This document shows positions 1-9,909 of a stretch of DNA of 64,000 nucleotides, piece by piece (position 1 is the first letter of the stretch; each line of letters opens with the position of its first letter). The notes under the pieces were generated by a model. The model saw nothing but the letters and a program-made list of their open reading frames with translations. It was not told the origin of the DNA and made no database searches. This stretch comes from Rhodospirillaceae bacterium SYSU D60007 (GTDB taxonomy: Bacteria > Pseudomonadota > Alphaproteobacteria > Reyranellales > Reyranellaceae): positions 1-64,000 of the forward strand of contig QOCQ01000021.1 of assembly GCA_003574685.1 (NCBI GenBank). The letters run 5' to 3'. The translations under genes were made by a program, and so were the position numbers.

Positions 1-51
1 TCGCCAGTTTCGTCGTCGCCCGGCTCGACCTCACCCAACCGGGCTGACAGG

Positions 52-96
52 TGTCCACCATGTCTCCGTACACCCGTCCACCATGTCCCCGGACAA
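52..96. mobile_element. Tandem imperfect direct repeats, possible IS end
   Basis: Two adjacent units of about 22 bp share the core GTCCACCATGTCYCCG (units at 52-73 and 75-96). Tandem terminal repeats like this resemble the multi-repeat ends of IS21-type elements, which I know only as a general pattern. An open frame enters from the left edge and stops at 45-47, so it could be the tail of a transposase, but it is too short to identify. The assignment is tentative. Confidence 0.3.
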
Positions 97-104
97 AACA
101 CTTG

Positions 105-236
105 TCGAACCATGAAGGTCTCGCGCGAACGGTGGTGCGGCGCTTCATGGTTCGACAAGCTCACCATGAAGCGATTCTCTGACACCAACATTCGCCCGGC
201 GGAGCCAGCCGGGTAATCAGGATTGCGAATGCCTTG
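105..236. repeat. Intergenic repeat family C, copy 1
   Basis: TCGAACCATGAAG (105-117) is inverted as CTTCATGGTTCGA (143-155), followed by a GGAGCCAGCCGGG...ATCAGG block (201-221). The same modules recur near 34.25-34.48 kb and 44.31-44.34 kb, with a partial form near 53.40 kb. No coding potential is visible. It lies downstream of the DUF3576 gene. Confidence 0.7.
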
Positions 237-261
237 CCGCAGAGGGGGAAAATAGTAGTCG

Positions 262-825
262 CTACTGCCCGAGCTGGGCGATGCGGAGCTGGCGGGCGCG
301 GGTGAGGATCTGGTTTTCCAGCTCGACGTTTGTGCGGGGATCGACGGTGGCATCAACCCAGCCGCGATTGCCGGCGAGCGTCTGGCGGAACACCGAGGCC
401 CGCACGCCATCGGCCCGCAGCTCGCGATCCAGAATGGTGATCTGCACCTTCATCCGCTCGTTGGGGCTCTCCGGCGGGCTGTACCAGTCGGTGATGATCG
501 TGCCGCCGAACGGATCGGCCGAGGCCAGAGGCATGAAAGAGACCGTGTCCAGCGAAGCCCGCCAGAGGAAGGCGTTGACCGCGACCCCCGGCTCGTCGAG
601 GCCCTTGCGCTTGTCATCCTTCGAGCCGAACAGGCCACCGGGACCGAACAGGCCTTCATCGGAGGGCTGGGTCCGGCCACCGATACCCCGCTGGATGTCC
701 GTCCGCCGCCGGTCCAGCGTGCCGGTATCGGGCCCCTGATTCTGGCCGCAGGCGGCCAATCCGATGGTTTCGGCCATCAGCAAACCTGCAAGCAGCACTG
801 CGCCTGGGCGGAATTTTGCAATCAT
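262..825 (-). CDS. DUF3576 domain lipoprotein
   Basis: This 187-residue protein has a hydrophobic N-terminal segment ending in a lipobox-like LAAC (Cys about residue 26). It is probably exported and lipid-anchored after signal peptidase II cleavage. The rest matches the alphaproteobacterial DUF3576 family as I remember it: a linker rich in Gly, Arg and Asp, then a region containing SADPFGG and a TDWY motif. Members of this family are usually annotated only as hypothetical, so no biochemical role is proposed. It stands alone, divergent from the porin gene, with repeat debris at its 3' side. Confidence 0.75.
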   Translation of the reverse strand: MIAKFRPGAVLLAGLLMAETIGLAACGQNQGPDTGTLDRRRTDIQRGIGGRTQPSDEGLFGPGGLFGSKDDKRKGLDEPGVAVNAFLWRASLDTVSFMPLASADPFGGTIITDWYSPPESPNERMKVQITILDRELRADGVRASVFRQTLAGNRGWVDATVDPRTNVELENQILTRARQLRIAQLGQ

Positions 826-1280
826 CTGAGCAGTCTCCCGCGCCGCCCGTCCCTTTGGGCCGGCCGCCGGTATTGGTGGGGCAATCGCGGCTGCCCGGTG
901 CCGGCAGCCGCCTTATAGGGGGAGTCCCGCGGGCCGGGCAAGCCACGAGCGCCCCACTGACTGCACGGCGGCGCGAAATCTGTCCGCCGCCTGCGTCTTC
1001 CTCGGCAACTGCGCCCCGGTTCAGAACTGATCGCTCGCTTCCACTTGGCATACCACTTCAAGAGCGTCTGTCTGTTGCCGAATGGCCACACCTTTTTAAA
1101 GAATCAAGTCAAACACCTTTGGTTTCTTGACCCTAACAATACCCCGATGGTTACATGCCGCGTCGTCCGTTCGTGGCGGGGGCGGTTTGTTGGCCGGCTC
1201 AGGCAAGACCCCTCGAACCGGTCACTTAAACGGTCCGACGTGCGTAGCGTAATTTTGAGGATCCACGAGAGAGGGAGAAC
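826..1280. other. Intergenic region, divergent promoters of lipoprotein and porin
   Basis: There are 455 bases without a credible gene; overlapping open frames lack conserved features. The right part is less GC-rich than its surroundings and should hold the porin promoter and leader. A purine-rich ribosome-binding stretch (GAGAGAGGGAGAAC) lies just before the porin ATG. Confidence 0.6.
1127..1156 (+). promoter_or_regulatory. Candidate sigma-70 promoter of the porin gene
   Basis: TTGACC (1127-1132) and TTACAT (1151-1156) are spaced by 18 bases in the AT-richer part of the gap. The predicted leader would be about 115 bases. The match is modest and unsupported by any second copy. Confidence 0.3.
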
Positions 1281-2483
1281 ATGAAAAAAGCACTGCTGGG
1301 CACGACCGCGCTGGTCGCCGGCGGTCTCCTCGCCACCCCGGCGATGGCGGCTGACCCGATCAAGCTCGAGCTTCGTGGCTACTTCCAGGCGATGATCGTC
1401 CTGGGCAAGATCGACAAGGACTTCCCCGCTGGAATTGGCGGACCGAGCCAGAAGTATGAGCCCGAGAACCTGAAGTACGAGGGCGAAATCTGGTTCACCG
1501 GCACCACCAAGCTCGACAACGGCACGTCGATCGGTATCCGCGTGGAGCTGGAAGCGTGGTCGCAGGCCGCTGGCGGCGATCAGATGGACCACGAGTTCAT
1601 CTTCGCGTTCGGTGACTGGGGCCGCATCGAGTTCGGCGGCCACGACTCGGCGTCGTACATCATGCAGTACTCGTCGCCGTCGGCCCTCAACGGCTGGGGC
1701 TTCAACGACCACAACTTCAACTACTTCGGCAACGGCTTCAACGGCGCACAGAACGCCGGCCGTGGTGGCAACATTCTCGGCACCGGTGCGGCACACAACG
1801 CCGGCTTCAGCGGTGACGCGAACAAGATCACCTACTTCACGCCGCGCTTTGCCGGGTTCCAGGTCGGCTTCTCGTACACCCCGTCGTTCGGCGCGATCGG
1901 TGCCCTGCACACGATCACGAACTGCGCCTCGCGTACGGGTGGCGGCAATTTCAGCAACTGCGCCAAGGACAACGACGCCTGGAAGCGCGGCATCGATATC
2001 TCGGCGAACTACCTGAACAAGTTCGGCGATTTCTCGGTGGCCCTGTACGGTGCCTATGCGACGGCAGCGTTCGACCGTGGCGCCTCGGGCCTCGGCAACA
2101 ACTTCCGCCGTTACAAGACCTGGGCGGCTGGCGCCCAGCTCGGCATCGCCGGCTTCACGCTGGGCGGCGGTCTGGGCCGCGACAACATGGGTCTGGTCGG
2201 CAACAACGCCGTCCGCTGGTACACAGCCTCGCTGATGTACGAAACCGGCCCGTGGCAGATGTCGGTCGGCTGGTGGGGCGGTCGCAACAAAGACACCCTC
2301 GGCGGCGCGCTGGGCACACCCGGCAAGGACGAGCTCAACTACTTCGAGCTGGGCGTGAACTACGCGCTGGCGCCGGGTGTCAAGCTCACCGCCGGTGCCT
2401 TCACCTACCAAGGCAAGGGCCAGGACAGGAACGAGAACGCCGACTCCTGGGCCGTCGTCTTCGGTACGGCTCTGACCTTCTGA
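1281..2483 (+). CDS. Outer-membrane porin
   Basis: The 400-residue product has a classic Sec signal peptide (two Lys after Met, an Ala/Leu/Gly-rich core, cleavage after AMA near residue 24). The mature chain is rich in Gly, aromatic and alternating residues and ends in Phe, as expected for a trimeric general porin of the Gram-negative porin (Porin_4-like) family. Segments such as YEGEIWFTG and the terminal VVFGTALTF look like barrel strands, and FGDWGRIEFGG is typical of these porins. It should let small solutes cross the outer membrane. It has a strong ribosome-binding site and its own terminator, which suits high expression as a single-gene unit. Substrate preference cannot be read from sequence. 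Confidence 0.9.
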   Translation: MKKALLGTTALVAGGLLATPAMAADPIKLELRGYFQAMIVLGKIDKDFPAGIGGPSQKYEPENLKYEGEIWFTGTTKLDNGTSIGIRVELEAWSQAAGGDQMDHEFIFAFGDWGRIEFGGHDSASYIMQYSSPSALNGWGFNDHNFNYFGNGFNGAQNAGRGGNILGTGAAHNAGFSGDANKITYFTPRFAGFQVGFSYTPSFGAIGALHTITNCASRTGGGNFSNCAKDNDAWKRGIDISANYLNKFGDFSVALYGAYATAAFDRGASGLGNNFRRYKTWAAGAQLGIAGFTLGGGLGRDNMGLVGNNAVRWYTASLMYETGPWQMSVGWWGGRNKDTLGGALGTPGKDELNYFELGVNYALAPGVKLTAGAFTYQGKGQDRNENADSWAVVFGTALTF

Positions 2484-2506
2484 TCCAGCCGGATCGGCTC
2501 ACACCG

Positions 2507-2538
2507 GAAGGCGGGCTCTTCAGCCCGCCTTCTTTTTT
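2507..2538 (+). terminator. Rho-independent terminator of the porin gene
   Basis: A perfect GC-rich stem (GAAGGCGGGCT / AGCCCGCCTTC) with a four-base loop is followed by a run of T residues. It starts 24 bases after the porin stop codon. It is one of the clearest intrinsic terminators in the window. Confidence 0.9.
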
Positions 2539-2548
2539 GGCCGAAGTT

Positions 2549-2688
2549 CCCTTCCCCCGGAGGGGGAAGGTGCCCGAAGGGCGGAAGGGGGATGGTGCAA
2601 CGCATTCGGCTTCTCGCCCTTGAAGCCCGTGCTTGCGGAGGCATCCCCCTTCCGGCGCTTCGCGCCACCTTCCCCCTCCGGGGGAAGG
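2549..2688. repeat. Palindromic intergenic repeat family A, copy 1
   Basis: The arms are about 45 bases: the left begins CCTTCCCCCGGAGGGGGAAG and the right is its near-complement. Each arm is itself palindromic, and a variable centre of about 50 bases separates them. Copies occur at 23.4, 35.7 and 44.1 kb, with a longer variant at 5.5 kb. The right end abuts the hemW stop codon. It should fold into a cruciform or long hairpin; no transposase is attached. Confidence 0.85.
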
Positions 2689-2691
2689 CGT

Positions 2692-3858
2692 TCAATCGCC
2701 GGCGAGCTGCGCCAAAACCGCGTTCAGCCGCTGGCGGCCGGCGGCTGTGGCCCTGATGCGGGCGTCGTCCACGACGAGGAAACCGCCCTCAACCAGTCGC
2801 CGCAGCCCATCGGGATCGCAGGCTGCGACCGGATCCGTGCCGGTAGCCTGTCGGAAGGTGGCGCGGTCTATCCCGTTGGTCAGCCGCAGCCCCATCATCA
2901 AGGCCTCCGCAACAAGATCGTCGCCGCCCAGCAGCGTTTCCTCGGCGGTGGCGTGCCCGCGCACCTCAACCTGCTCCAGCCACGCCTCGGGACCGCTGGC
3001 CTGACGCGTGGCGCGCTTGCGCAAGGTGCCGTCGCCGCCGCGCATCGACAGCCGGCCATGCGCGCCAGGGCCAACCCCGACATAGTCCTCGTAGCGCCAA
3101 TAGGTGAGATTGTGCCGGCATTCGCTGCCGGGCGCGGCGTGGTTGGAGATTTCGTAAGCCGGCAGCCCTGCCGCCTGCAGTCGCGCTTGCGTGGCCTCGA
3201 ACAAGCTTGCCTGCGTGTCCTCATCGGGGACCGTGAATTGACCGCGCGCGTGGGCCTGCCAGAACCGCGTGCCGCGCTCCAGGGTGAGCTGATAGAGCGA
3301 GAGATGCCCGCGCGCGAACGCCAGCGCCCTGTCCAGCTCGGCCAGCCACGCGTCCACGGTGTGGCCGGGGCGGGCATAGATCAGATCGAACGAGTATCGC
3401 TCGAAGGTCTGGCGCGCCAGCTCCAGCGCCGTGATCGCCTCGGCCACGCCGTGTGCCCGACCGAGGAAGCGCAGCGCGCCGGCATCAAACGCCTGCACGC
3501 CCAGCGACACGCGGTTGACCCCGGCATCGCGCATTGCCTGGAATTTCCCGGCCTCCACCGAAGTGGGGTTGGCCTCCAGCGTGATCTCGACGTCGGGCGC
3601 CACTGGCCACAGGTTGCGGATGGTCTCGATCACGGCCGCTGCGGTTTCCGGCGGCATCAGCGAGGGCGTGCCACCGCCGAAGAAGACGCTGGTGACGGCC
3701 CGGCCGGAGGTCTGCGTCGCGTAGTGCCACAACTCGGCCTGCAGGGCGTTGCGCCAGCGCCGCTGATCGACGCTCTCGCGCACATGGCTGTTGAAGTCGC
3801 AATACGGGCATTTGGACGTGCAGAACGGCCAGTGCACGTAAATGCCGAACAGCGTCAT
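2692..3858 (-). CDS. hemW: Radical SAM haem chaperone HemW
   Basis: This 388-residue protein belongs to the coproporphyrinogen-dehydrogenase-like radical SAM family. The iron-sulfur motif near residue 16 is CTSKCPYCDF, that is CxxxCxxCxF. The fourth Cys found in true HemN is missing, which marks it as HemW, a haem-binding protein that delivers haem to respiratory enzymes. FFGGGTPSLM and the ITLEANPTS segment (SAM-binding strands) follow, then a C-terminal HemN-like domain. It lies downstream of rdgB and rph on the same strand, an arrangement common in alphaproteobacteria, but a repeat separates it from rdgB. A family-A repeat touches its 3' end. Confidence 0.93.
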   Translation of the reverse strand: MTLFGIYVHWPFCTSKCPYCDFNSHVRESVDQRRWRNALQAELWHYATQTSGRAVTSVFFGGGTPSLMPPETAAAVIETIRNLWPVAPDVEITLEANPTSVEAGKFQAMRDAGVNRVSLGVQAFDAGALRFLGRAHGVAEAITALELARQTFERYSFDLIYARPGHTVDAWLAELDRALAFARGHLSLYQLTLERGTRFWQAHARGQFTVPDEDTQASLFEATQARLQAAGLPAYEISNHAAPGSECRHNLTYWRYEDYVGVGPGAHGRLSMRGGDGTLRKRATRQASGPEAWLEQVEVRGHATAEETLLGGDDLVAEALMMGLRLTNGIDRATFRQATGTDPVAACDPDGLRRLVEGGFLVVDDARIRATAAGRQRLNAVLAQLAGD

Positions 3859-3878
3859 TCAACCCCCTGATGCCATCC

Positions 3879-3985
3879 GCTGGGAGCGCGCCACTCCAGT
3901 GGCGCCATGGCGGAGCGCCAGCGAAGCCAAATTATGAGCCACTACAGCGAACGGCAGGGCGCCACTGGAGTGGCGCGCTCCCAGC
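3879..3985. repeat. Palindromic intergenic repeat family B, copy 1
   Basis: The element starts GCTGGGAGCGCGCCACTCCA and ends with its reverse complement, so the outer arms are perfect over roughly 27 bases. The centre is unrelated to the arms. A second copy at 31.94-32.04 kb has the same ends with a different centre. It separates rdgB from hemW. Confidence 0.8.
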
Positions 3986-4020
3986 AATGCCGCCTGCATC
4001 GGAAGGTCCCGCTCCATGCC

Positions 4021-4635
4021 CTACCGAAAGCACAGCTCGATCAGGCGGCGGAAGGCCTTGCCGCGATGGCTGACGGCGTTCTTGGCCTCGGGCGTCATCT
4101 CGGCGCATGTCAGCGCCGAACCCTCGGGCTGGAATACCGGATCATAGCCGTGCCCGCCCGTACCGCGCGGCGGCCAGACGATGCCACCCGGCATCTCGCC
4201 GCGGACGACTTCGCAGTGCCCGTCGGGCCAGGCCAGCGCCAGCACGCAGACAAAGACAGCGCGGCGCGCTTCGGGCGACTCGCCCAGCCCGCGCGCCTGA
4301 AGCTCGGCCTGGATGCGCTGCATGCCCATCATGGCGTCGCGCGATGGGCCTTCCCAGTCGGCCGTGGCGACACCGGGCTGGCCATCCAGCCCGGCGACGC
4401 ACAAGCCGGAATCGTCCGCCAGCGCCGGCAGGCCGCAGCCGTGCGCCGCGGCATGCGCCTTCAGTGTCGCGTTCTCCTCGAACGTCGCGCCTGTCTCCGC
4501 CGGCGCCGCCAGATCCAGCTCTGCGGCCGATATCATCTCGACGTTCAGCCCCTGCAGCATCTGGCCGATCTCGCCGGCCTTGCCGCGATTGTGGGTGGCG
4601 ATGACCAGCCGCCCGCCGCTGAACCGCCGCGCCAT
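4021..4635 (-). CDS. rdgB: XTP/dITP pyrophosphatase RdgB
   Basis: This 204-residue enzyme of the HAM1/RdgB family hydrolyses non-canonical purine triphosphates (ITP, dITP, XTP) to monophosphates, keeping inosine and xanthosine out of nucleic acids. The start is set by ATHNRGK (the family's T/SxNxxK substrate motif) near residue 14. Other landmarks are FEENATLKA, LADDSGLCV (metal-binding acidic pair) and GGHGYDPVF with SHRGKA near the end. An upstream in-frame extension overlaps rph and lacks homology, so the ATG at 4635 is preferred. That ATG overlaps the rph stop as TAATG, implying translational coupling. Confidence 0.95.
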   Translation of the reverse strand: MARRFSGGRLVIATHNRGKAGEIGQMLQGLNVEMISAAELDLAAPAETGATFEENATLKAHAAAHGCGLPALADDSGLCVAGLDGQPGVATADWEGPSRDAMMGMQRIQAELQARGLGESPEARRAVFVCVLALAWPDGHCEVVRGEMPGGIVWPPRGTGGHGYDPVFQPEGSALTCAEMTPEAKNAVSHRGKAFRRLIELCFR

Positions 4636-5366
4636 TACGATCCTGTTCCCGCCAGCCCCAGCGCCGCGCGCTGGGCGGCACACAGCTCGGCGATGCCCTT
4701 GCGCGCCAGCGCCAGCAACGCCAGGAACTCGGCCTCGCTGAAAGGCGCCTGCTCGGCCGTGCCCTGCACCTCGACGATGCCGCCCGCCCCTGTCAGCACG
4801 AAATTGGCGTCGGCCTGGGCGGTCGAGTCTTCGGGATAGTCGAGGTCGAGCACCGCCGTGCCCTCGAAAATACCGCAGGAGACAGCCGCGACCTGCCCGG
4901 TCAGCGGATCGCGGCCCAGCTTGCCGGCGCGCAGCAGCCCGCTGGTCGCCTGCCGCAGGGCCACCCATGCGCCCGTGACGCCGGCGGTGCGCGTGCCACC
5001 GTCGGCCTGCAGCACGTCGCAATCGATCTTGATGGTGGTGTCGGGCATCGCCTCGAGGTCGATCACCGCACGCAGCGCACGGCCGATCAGGCGTTGGATT
5101 TCAAGGGTGCGCCCCGATTGCTTGCCGCGCGCCGCCTCGCGGTCGGTGCGGGTATGGGTCGAACGCGGCAGCATGCCGTACTCTGCAGTGACCCAGCCGC
5201 GGCCGGTGTTGCGCAGGAAGGGCGGCACCTTGTCCTCGATGCTGGCGGTGCACAGCACGTGCGTATCGCCGAACCTCGCCAGGCACGAGCCTTCGGCATG
5301 ACGCGAGAAGCCGGGAATGAGCTCGATGCGGCGGAGCTGGTCGGGGGCACGGCCGGAAGGGCGCAT
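4635..5366 (-). CDS. rph: Ribonuclease PH
   Basis: The 243-residue product is a 3'-to-5' phosphorolytic exoribonuclease that trims tRNA 3' ends and rRNA precursors and works as a hexamer. The start at [12 protein letters not shown] is the family's conserved N terminus; a longer frame with 19 extra residues is not supported. Visible signatures are GDTHVLC, a [14 protein letters not shown] block, [16 protein letters not shown] (catalytic core) and the [17 protein letters not shown] stretch. Length matches the family. It overlaps rdgB by one base, so both are probably one transcript, divergent from hrcA. Confidence 0.96.
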   Translation of the reverse strand: MRPSGRAPDQLRRIELIPGFSRHAEGSCLARFGDTHVLCTASIEDKVPPFLRNTGRGWVTAEYGMLPRSTHTRTDREAARGKQSGRTLEIQRLIGRALRAVIDLEAMPDTTIKIDCDVLQADGGTRTAGVTGAWVALRQATSGLLRAGKLGRDPLTGQVAAVSCGIFEGTAVLDLDYPEDSTAQADANFVLTGAGGIVEVQGTAEQAPFSEAEFLALLALARKGIAELCAAQRAALGLAGTGS

Positions 5367-5440
5367 GGTGGTGTCTTTCCTGTTGTCCGGGGCGCACCAA
5401 CACCGGAACGCGCGGGCCCGCAACCGGAAAGTGGCGCGCG

Positions 5441-5469
5441 TTGACGCAGGCCCCCGTCCGACCTAACTC
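5441..5469 (+). promoter_or_regulatory. Candidate promoter of hrcA
   Basis: TTGACG (5441-5446) is followed after 17 bases by TAACTC (5464-5469). The -35 is good and the -10 weak. If used, the transcript would carry the whole family-A palindrome in its leader. Other promoters cannot be excluded. Confidence 0.3.
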
Positions 5470-5473
5470 TTAT

Positions 5474-5667
5474 CCCTTCTCCCCGCGAAGGCGGGGAGAA
5501 GGTGCCCGAAGGGCGGATGAGGGGCTTCGCGACCTTGCAACCAACAAGGTGCTGGCTTGCTGGCAGAATAGTCCCGCCATTGTTGCACTGTATCCGTTGC
5601 GCCGCCGCAAAGCCCCTCATCCGGCGCTGCGCGCCACCTTCTCCCCGCCTTCGCGGGGAGAAGGGAA
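5474..5667. repeat. Palindromic repeat family A, long variant, in the hrcA leader
   Basis: Two arms of almost 60 bases, nearly perfect inverted copies, flank about 75 bases of unrelated DNA. The outer sequence is CCCTTCTCCCCGCGAAGGCG, a variant of the CCTTCCCCC end of the other copies, and the inner GTGCCCGAAGGGCGGA module is shared. It occupies the rph-hrcA divergent promoter region and ends 25 bases before the hrcA start codon. Confidence 0.85.
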
Positions 5668-5692
5668 TGCGAATACGCCTGGAGGGCCCACG

Positions 5693-6805
5693 ATGAGCCG
5701 CGTCACCCGCGTTGTTGAAACGCCCGCCCCTGCCTCGCGGCGCGAGAGCCGCTCGCTGGCCGGGCCGGGGGCGCCGGTGGCGGAGCTCAACGAGCGGGCA
5801 CGCGAGGTCTTCCGGCGCATCGTCGAGGCCTACGTTGAGAGTGGCGAGCCCGTAGGGTCGCGCACGCTCACCCGCCGGCTGAGCGAGCATCTCTCGCCCG
5901 CCACCATCCGCAATGTCATGGCCGACCTCCAGGATGCCGGGCTGCTGTTCGCACCCCATACATCGGCAGGGCGGGTGCCGACCGATGCCGGCCTGCGCCT
6001 GTTCGTCGACGGGTTGCTTGAGATCGGCAACCTCTCGCAGGAGGAGCGCGACAGCATTGATGGCCGGTGCGCCGCGGTCGGGCGCAGCGTACAGGACGTG
6101 CTCAGCGAAGCATCCAGCCTGCTGTCCGGCCTTTCCCGCTGTGCCGGCGTGGTGATCGCGCCACGGGTCGAGCAGCCGCTGAAGCATATCGAATTCGTCA
6201 ATCTCGGTCCGGGACGGGCCCTGGTCGTGATCGTGACGGAGAACGGCACGGTCGAGAACCGCATCATCGAGACGCCGCTCGGCCTGCCACCCTCCGCCCT
6301 GATCGAGGCCTCCAACTATCTCTCGGCCCGCCTGGTCGGCCGCACGCTGGAGGAGGCGCGCGACGCCATCGAGGCGGAGCTGCGCGCCCAGCGCGCGCAG
6401 CTCGATGAGCTCACCCGCCGCATTGTGGAGGCAGGGCTCGCGACGTGGAGCGGCGATCCCGGCTCGGCGCTGATCGTGCGGGGACAGGCCCGTCTGCTGG
6501 AGGACGTGACCGCGCTGGAGGACCTTGAGAACGTCCGCCGCCTGTTCGAGGCGCTGGAGCGCGGAGAATCCTTCATGCGCCTGCTGGAGCTTGCCGGCGG
6601 CGCCGAAGGGGTCAAGATCTTCATCGGGGCCGAGAACCCGCTGTTCGGCCATGCCGGCTGTTCGGTCATCGTGGCGCCGTTCCGCAACAGCCAGGAGCGC
6701 ATCGTCGGCGCCCTGGGCGTGGTCGGACCCACCCGGATCAACTACGCCCGCATCGTGCCCATGGTCGATTACACGGCAAGAGTCGTGGGGCGGCTGGTCG
6801 GGTAG
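5693..6805 (+). CDS. hrcA: Heat-inducible transcription repressor HrcA
   Basis: This 370-residue repressor binds CIRCE operators (TTAGCACTC-N9-GAGTGCTAA) and is kept active by GroEL. The N-terminal winged helix is visible: REVFRRIVEAYVESGEPVGS, then SPATIRNVMADLQDAGLL and HTSAGRVPTD. The central and C-terminal parts include the dimerisation GAF-like domain and IVGPTRINYARIVPMVDY. The ATG at 5693 follows a GGAGG site, and its first residues align with family N termini better than the longer frame through the repeat. It heads the hrcA-grpE pair. A perfect CIRCE element before the Hsp20 operon at 38.2 kb is a likely target. Confidence 0.96.
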   Translation: MSRVTRVVETPAPASRRESRSLAGPGAPVAELNERAREVFRRIVEAYVESGEPVGSRTLTRRLSEHLSPATIRNVMADLQDAGLLFAPHTSAGRVPTDAGLRLFVDGLLEIGNLSQEERDSIDGRCAAVGRSVQDVLSEASSLLSGLSRCAGVVIAPRVEQPLKHIEFVNLGPGRALVVIVTENGTVENRIIETPLGLPPSALIEASNYLSARLVGRTLEEARDAIEAELRAQRAQLDELTRRIVEAGLATWSGDPGSALIVRGQARLLEDVTALEDLENVRRLFEALERGESFMRLLELAGGAEGVKIFIGAENPLFGHAGCSVIVAPFRNSQERIVGALGVVGPTRINYARIVPMVDYTARVVGRLVG

Positions 6806-6923
6806 GCCCCGGCCCCGGAAGCGTTGGCGCCGCACCGCCTTGACCCGCACGCCCCCAGCGCCTAAGTCCGGAGCGTGCGGCGGGGCCAGGTCTCGCCGCA
6901 ACGATTTTCCGCGTCATTTGAAG

Positions 6924-7631
6924 ATGATCAGAGCCGACATGCCGACCGATCCTGCGAAGTTCAAGCCATCCGGTGCGAATACCAGCCCCGGGGACGAGCC
7001 CGAGACAGACTTCGAGGGTAGCCTGGATATACCCGAAGTGCCGCGCGCCGATGCCGGCGACCCGGCGCAGGTGATCAAGGCGGCGGCCGAAGCCCGGATC
7101 GAGCAGCTCGAGGGTGAGCTGGCCTCGATGCGCGAGCAATGGATGCGCGCCGCCGCCGACGCACAGAATGCACGCCGGCGTGCCAAGCTCGATGTCGAAG
7201 AGGCCCACAAGTTTGCGGTTTCGCGCTTCGCCAAGGACCTGCTGTCGGTGGCCGACAATCTGGCCCGCGCGCTGGCGGCCCTGTCCGCCGACATCGACGG
7301 GGTCGACGACCGGCTGAAGAACGTCATCGCCGGCGTGCAGGCGACCGAGCGGGAGTTGCAGGCGATCTTCGAGCGGCATGGCATCAGGAAGATCGCGGCC
7401 CAGGATGCGCCCTTCGATCCGCAGCTTCATCAGGCGGTCAGCCAGGTCGAGGACCCCTCGCGGCCCAACAGCTCGGTCGCGCAGGTGTTCATGGATGGCT
7501 ACACACTGAATGACAGGCTGCTGCGCCCGGCCATGGTGGTCGTTGCCAAGGGAGGTCCTGCTGGACCCCGGCCCGCGGCCCGGTCGCAACCCGAGTCGGC
7601 CAACGCCGGCATGGACGCCGACGGCGCCTGA
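6924..7631 (+). CDS. grpE: Nucleotide exchange factor GrpE
   Basis: The 235-residue co-chaperone releases ADP from DnaK. A charged, low-conservation N terminus leads into the long paired helix (EARIEQLEGELASMREQWMRA, then ADAQNARRR) and a C-terminal beta domain with FDPQLHQAVSQVED and VFMDGYTLNDRLLRPAMVVV. Two ATGs are possible, 6924 and 6939, and neither has a strong ribosome-binding site; I kept the longer one. It sits 118 bases after hrcA and upstream of dnaK, completing the hrcA-grpE-dnaK-dnaJ heat-shock cluster. Confidence 0.94.
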   Translation: MIRADMPTDPAKFKPSGANTSPGDEPETDFEGSLDIPEVPRADAGDPAQVIKAAAEARIEQLEGELASMREQWMRAAADAQNARRRAKLDVEEAHKFAVSRFAKDLLSVADNLARALAALSADIDGVDDRLKNVIAGVQATERELQAIFERHGIRKIAAQDAPFDPQLHQAVSQVEDPSRPNSSVAQVFMDGYTLNDRLLRPAMVVVAKGGPAGPRPAARSQPESANAGMDADGA

Positions 7632-7690
7632 TCGGGACGCCGCAAGGTTGTCGGACGACAAAAATGCCACGCTGGCGGTCCAAACCACCC

Positions 7691-7718
7691 GTTGCAGCGC
7701 CAAGCCCGCACCCTATAT
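7691..7718 (+). promoter_or_regulatory. Candidate heat-shock (sigma-32-type) promoter of dnaK
   Basis: GTTG (7691-7694) and CCTATAT (7712-7718) are separated by 17 bases. The alphaproteobacterial sigma-32 consensus, as I recall it, is CTTG-N17/18-CYTATNT, so the -10 is perfect and the -35 has one mismatch. It would give a leader of about 110 bases ahead of dnaK. This is inference from a consensus. Confidence 0.4.
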
Positions 7719-7834
7719 AGCCCTTGTCGCGCACGGGTTTATTTGCCCGGCGCAGGTATAGTCCACCTCCAGGGGGCCGCCCCGGCGCCGTCAGGGCCGG
7801 CCCGGCCCGCCGCAGAAGAGAGAGAGGGCAAGAA

Positions 7835-9769
<1,935 letters not shown>

Positions 9770-9797
9770 ACGGCCGGGCAGAAGGTATGAAGCTACA

Positions 9798-9825
9798 GGG
9801 CGGTTCCGCAGTCGCGGGACCGCCC
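9798..9825 (+). other. Stem-loop between dnaK and dnaJ
   Basis: GGGCGGT and ACCGCCC form a perfect 7-bp stem with a 14-base loop in the 140-base dnaK-dnaJ gap. No T-run follows, so it is not a standard terminator. It could partly reduce read-through or protect the dnaK message from 3' exonucleases. The function is inferred. Confidence 0.35.
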
Positions 9826-9909
9826 GCGACAAGACAGGGCGGTTAACTAGAGCACTCCTGGGGGAGACGCGGTGGCAGGCAAGAAAGCCGCCGTTTGAGG
9901 ACGGTCCGC

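Noticed and set aside
5474-5667. Family-A palindromes as intrinsic terminators
   Set aside because: The arms are GC-rich and strong but no T-run follows, and copies lie upstream as well as downstream of genes, so terminator is not the best description.
5087-6901. A 604-residue minus-strand frame opposite hrcA
   Set aside because: No recognisable domain, and it spans the palindromic repeat and the hrcA and rph coding regions.
9851-9857. AGCACTC half-site upstream of dnaJ, resembling half a CIRCE
   Set aside because: The second half is missing within 30 bases, so it is not a CIRCE element.
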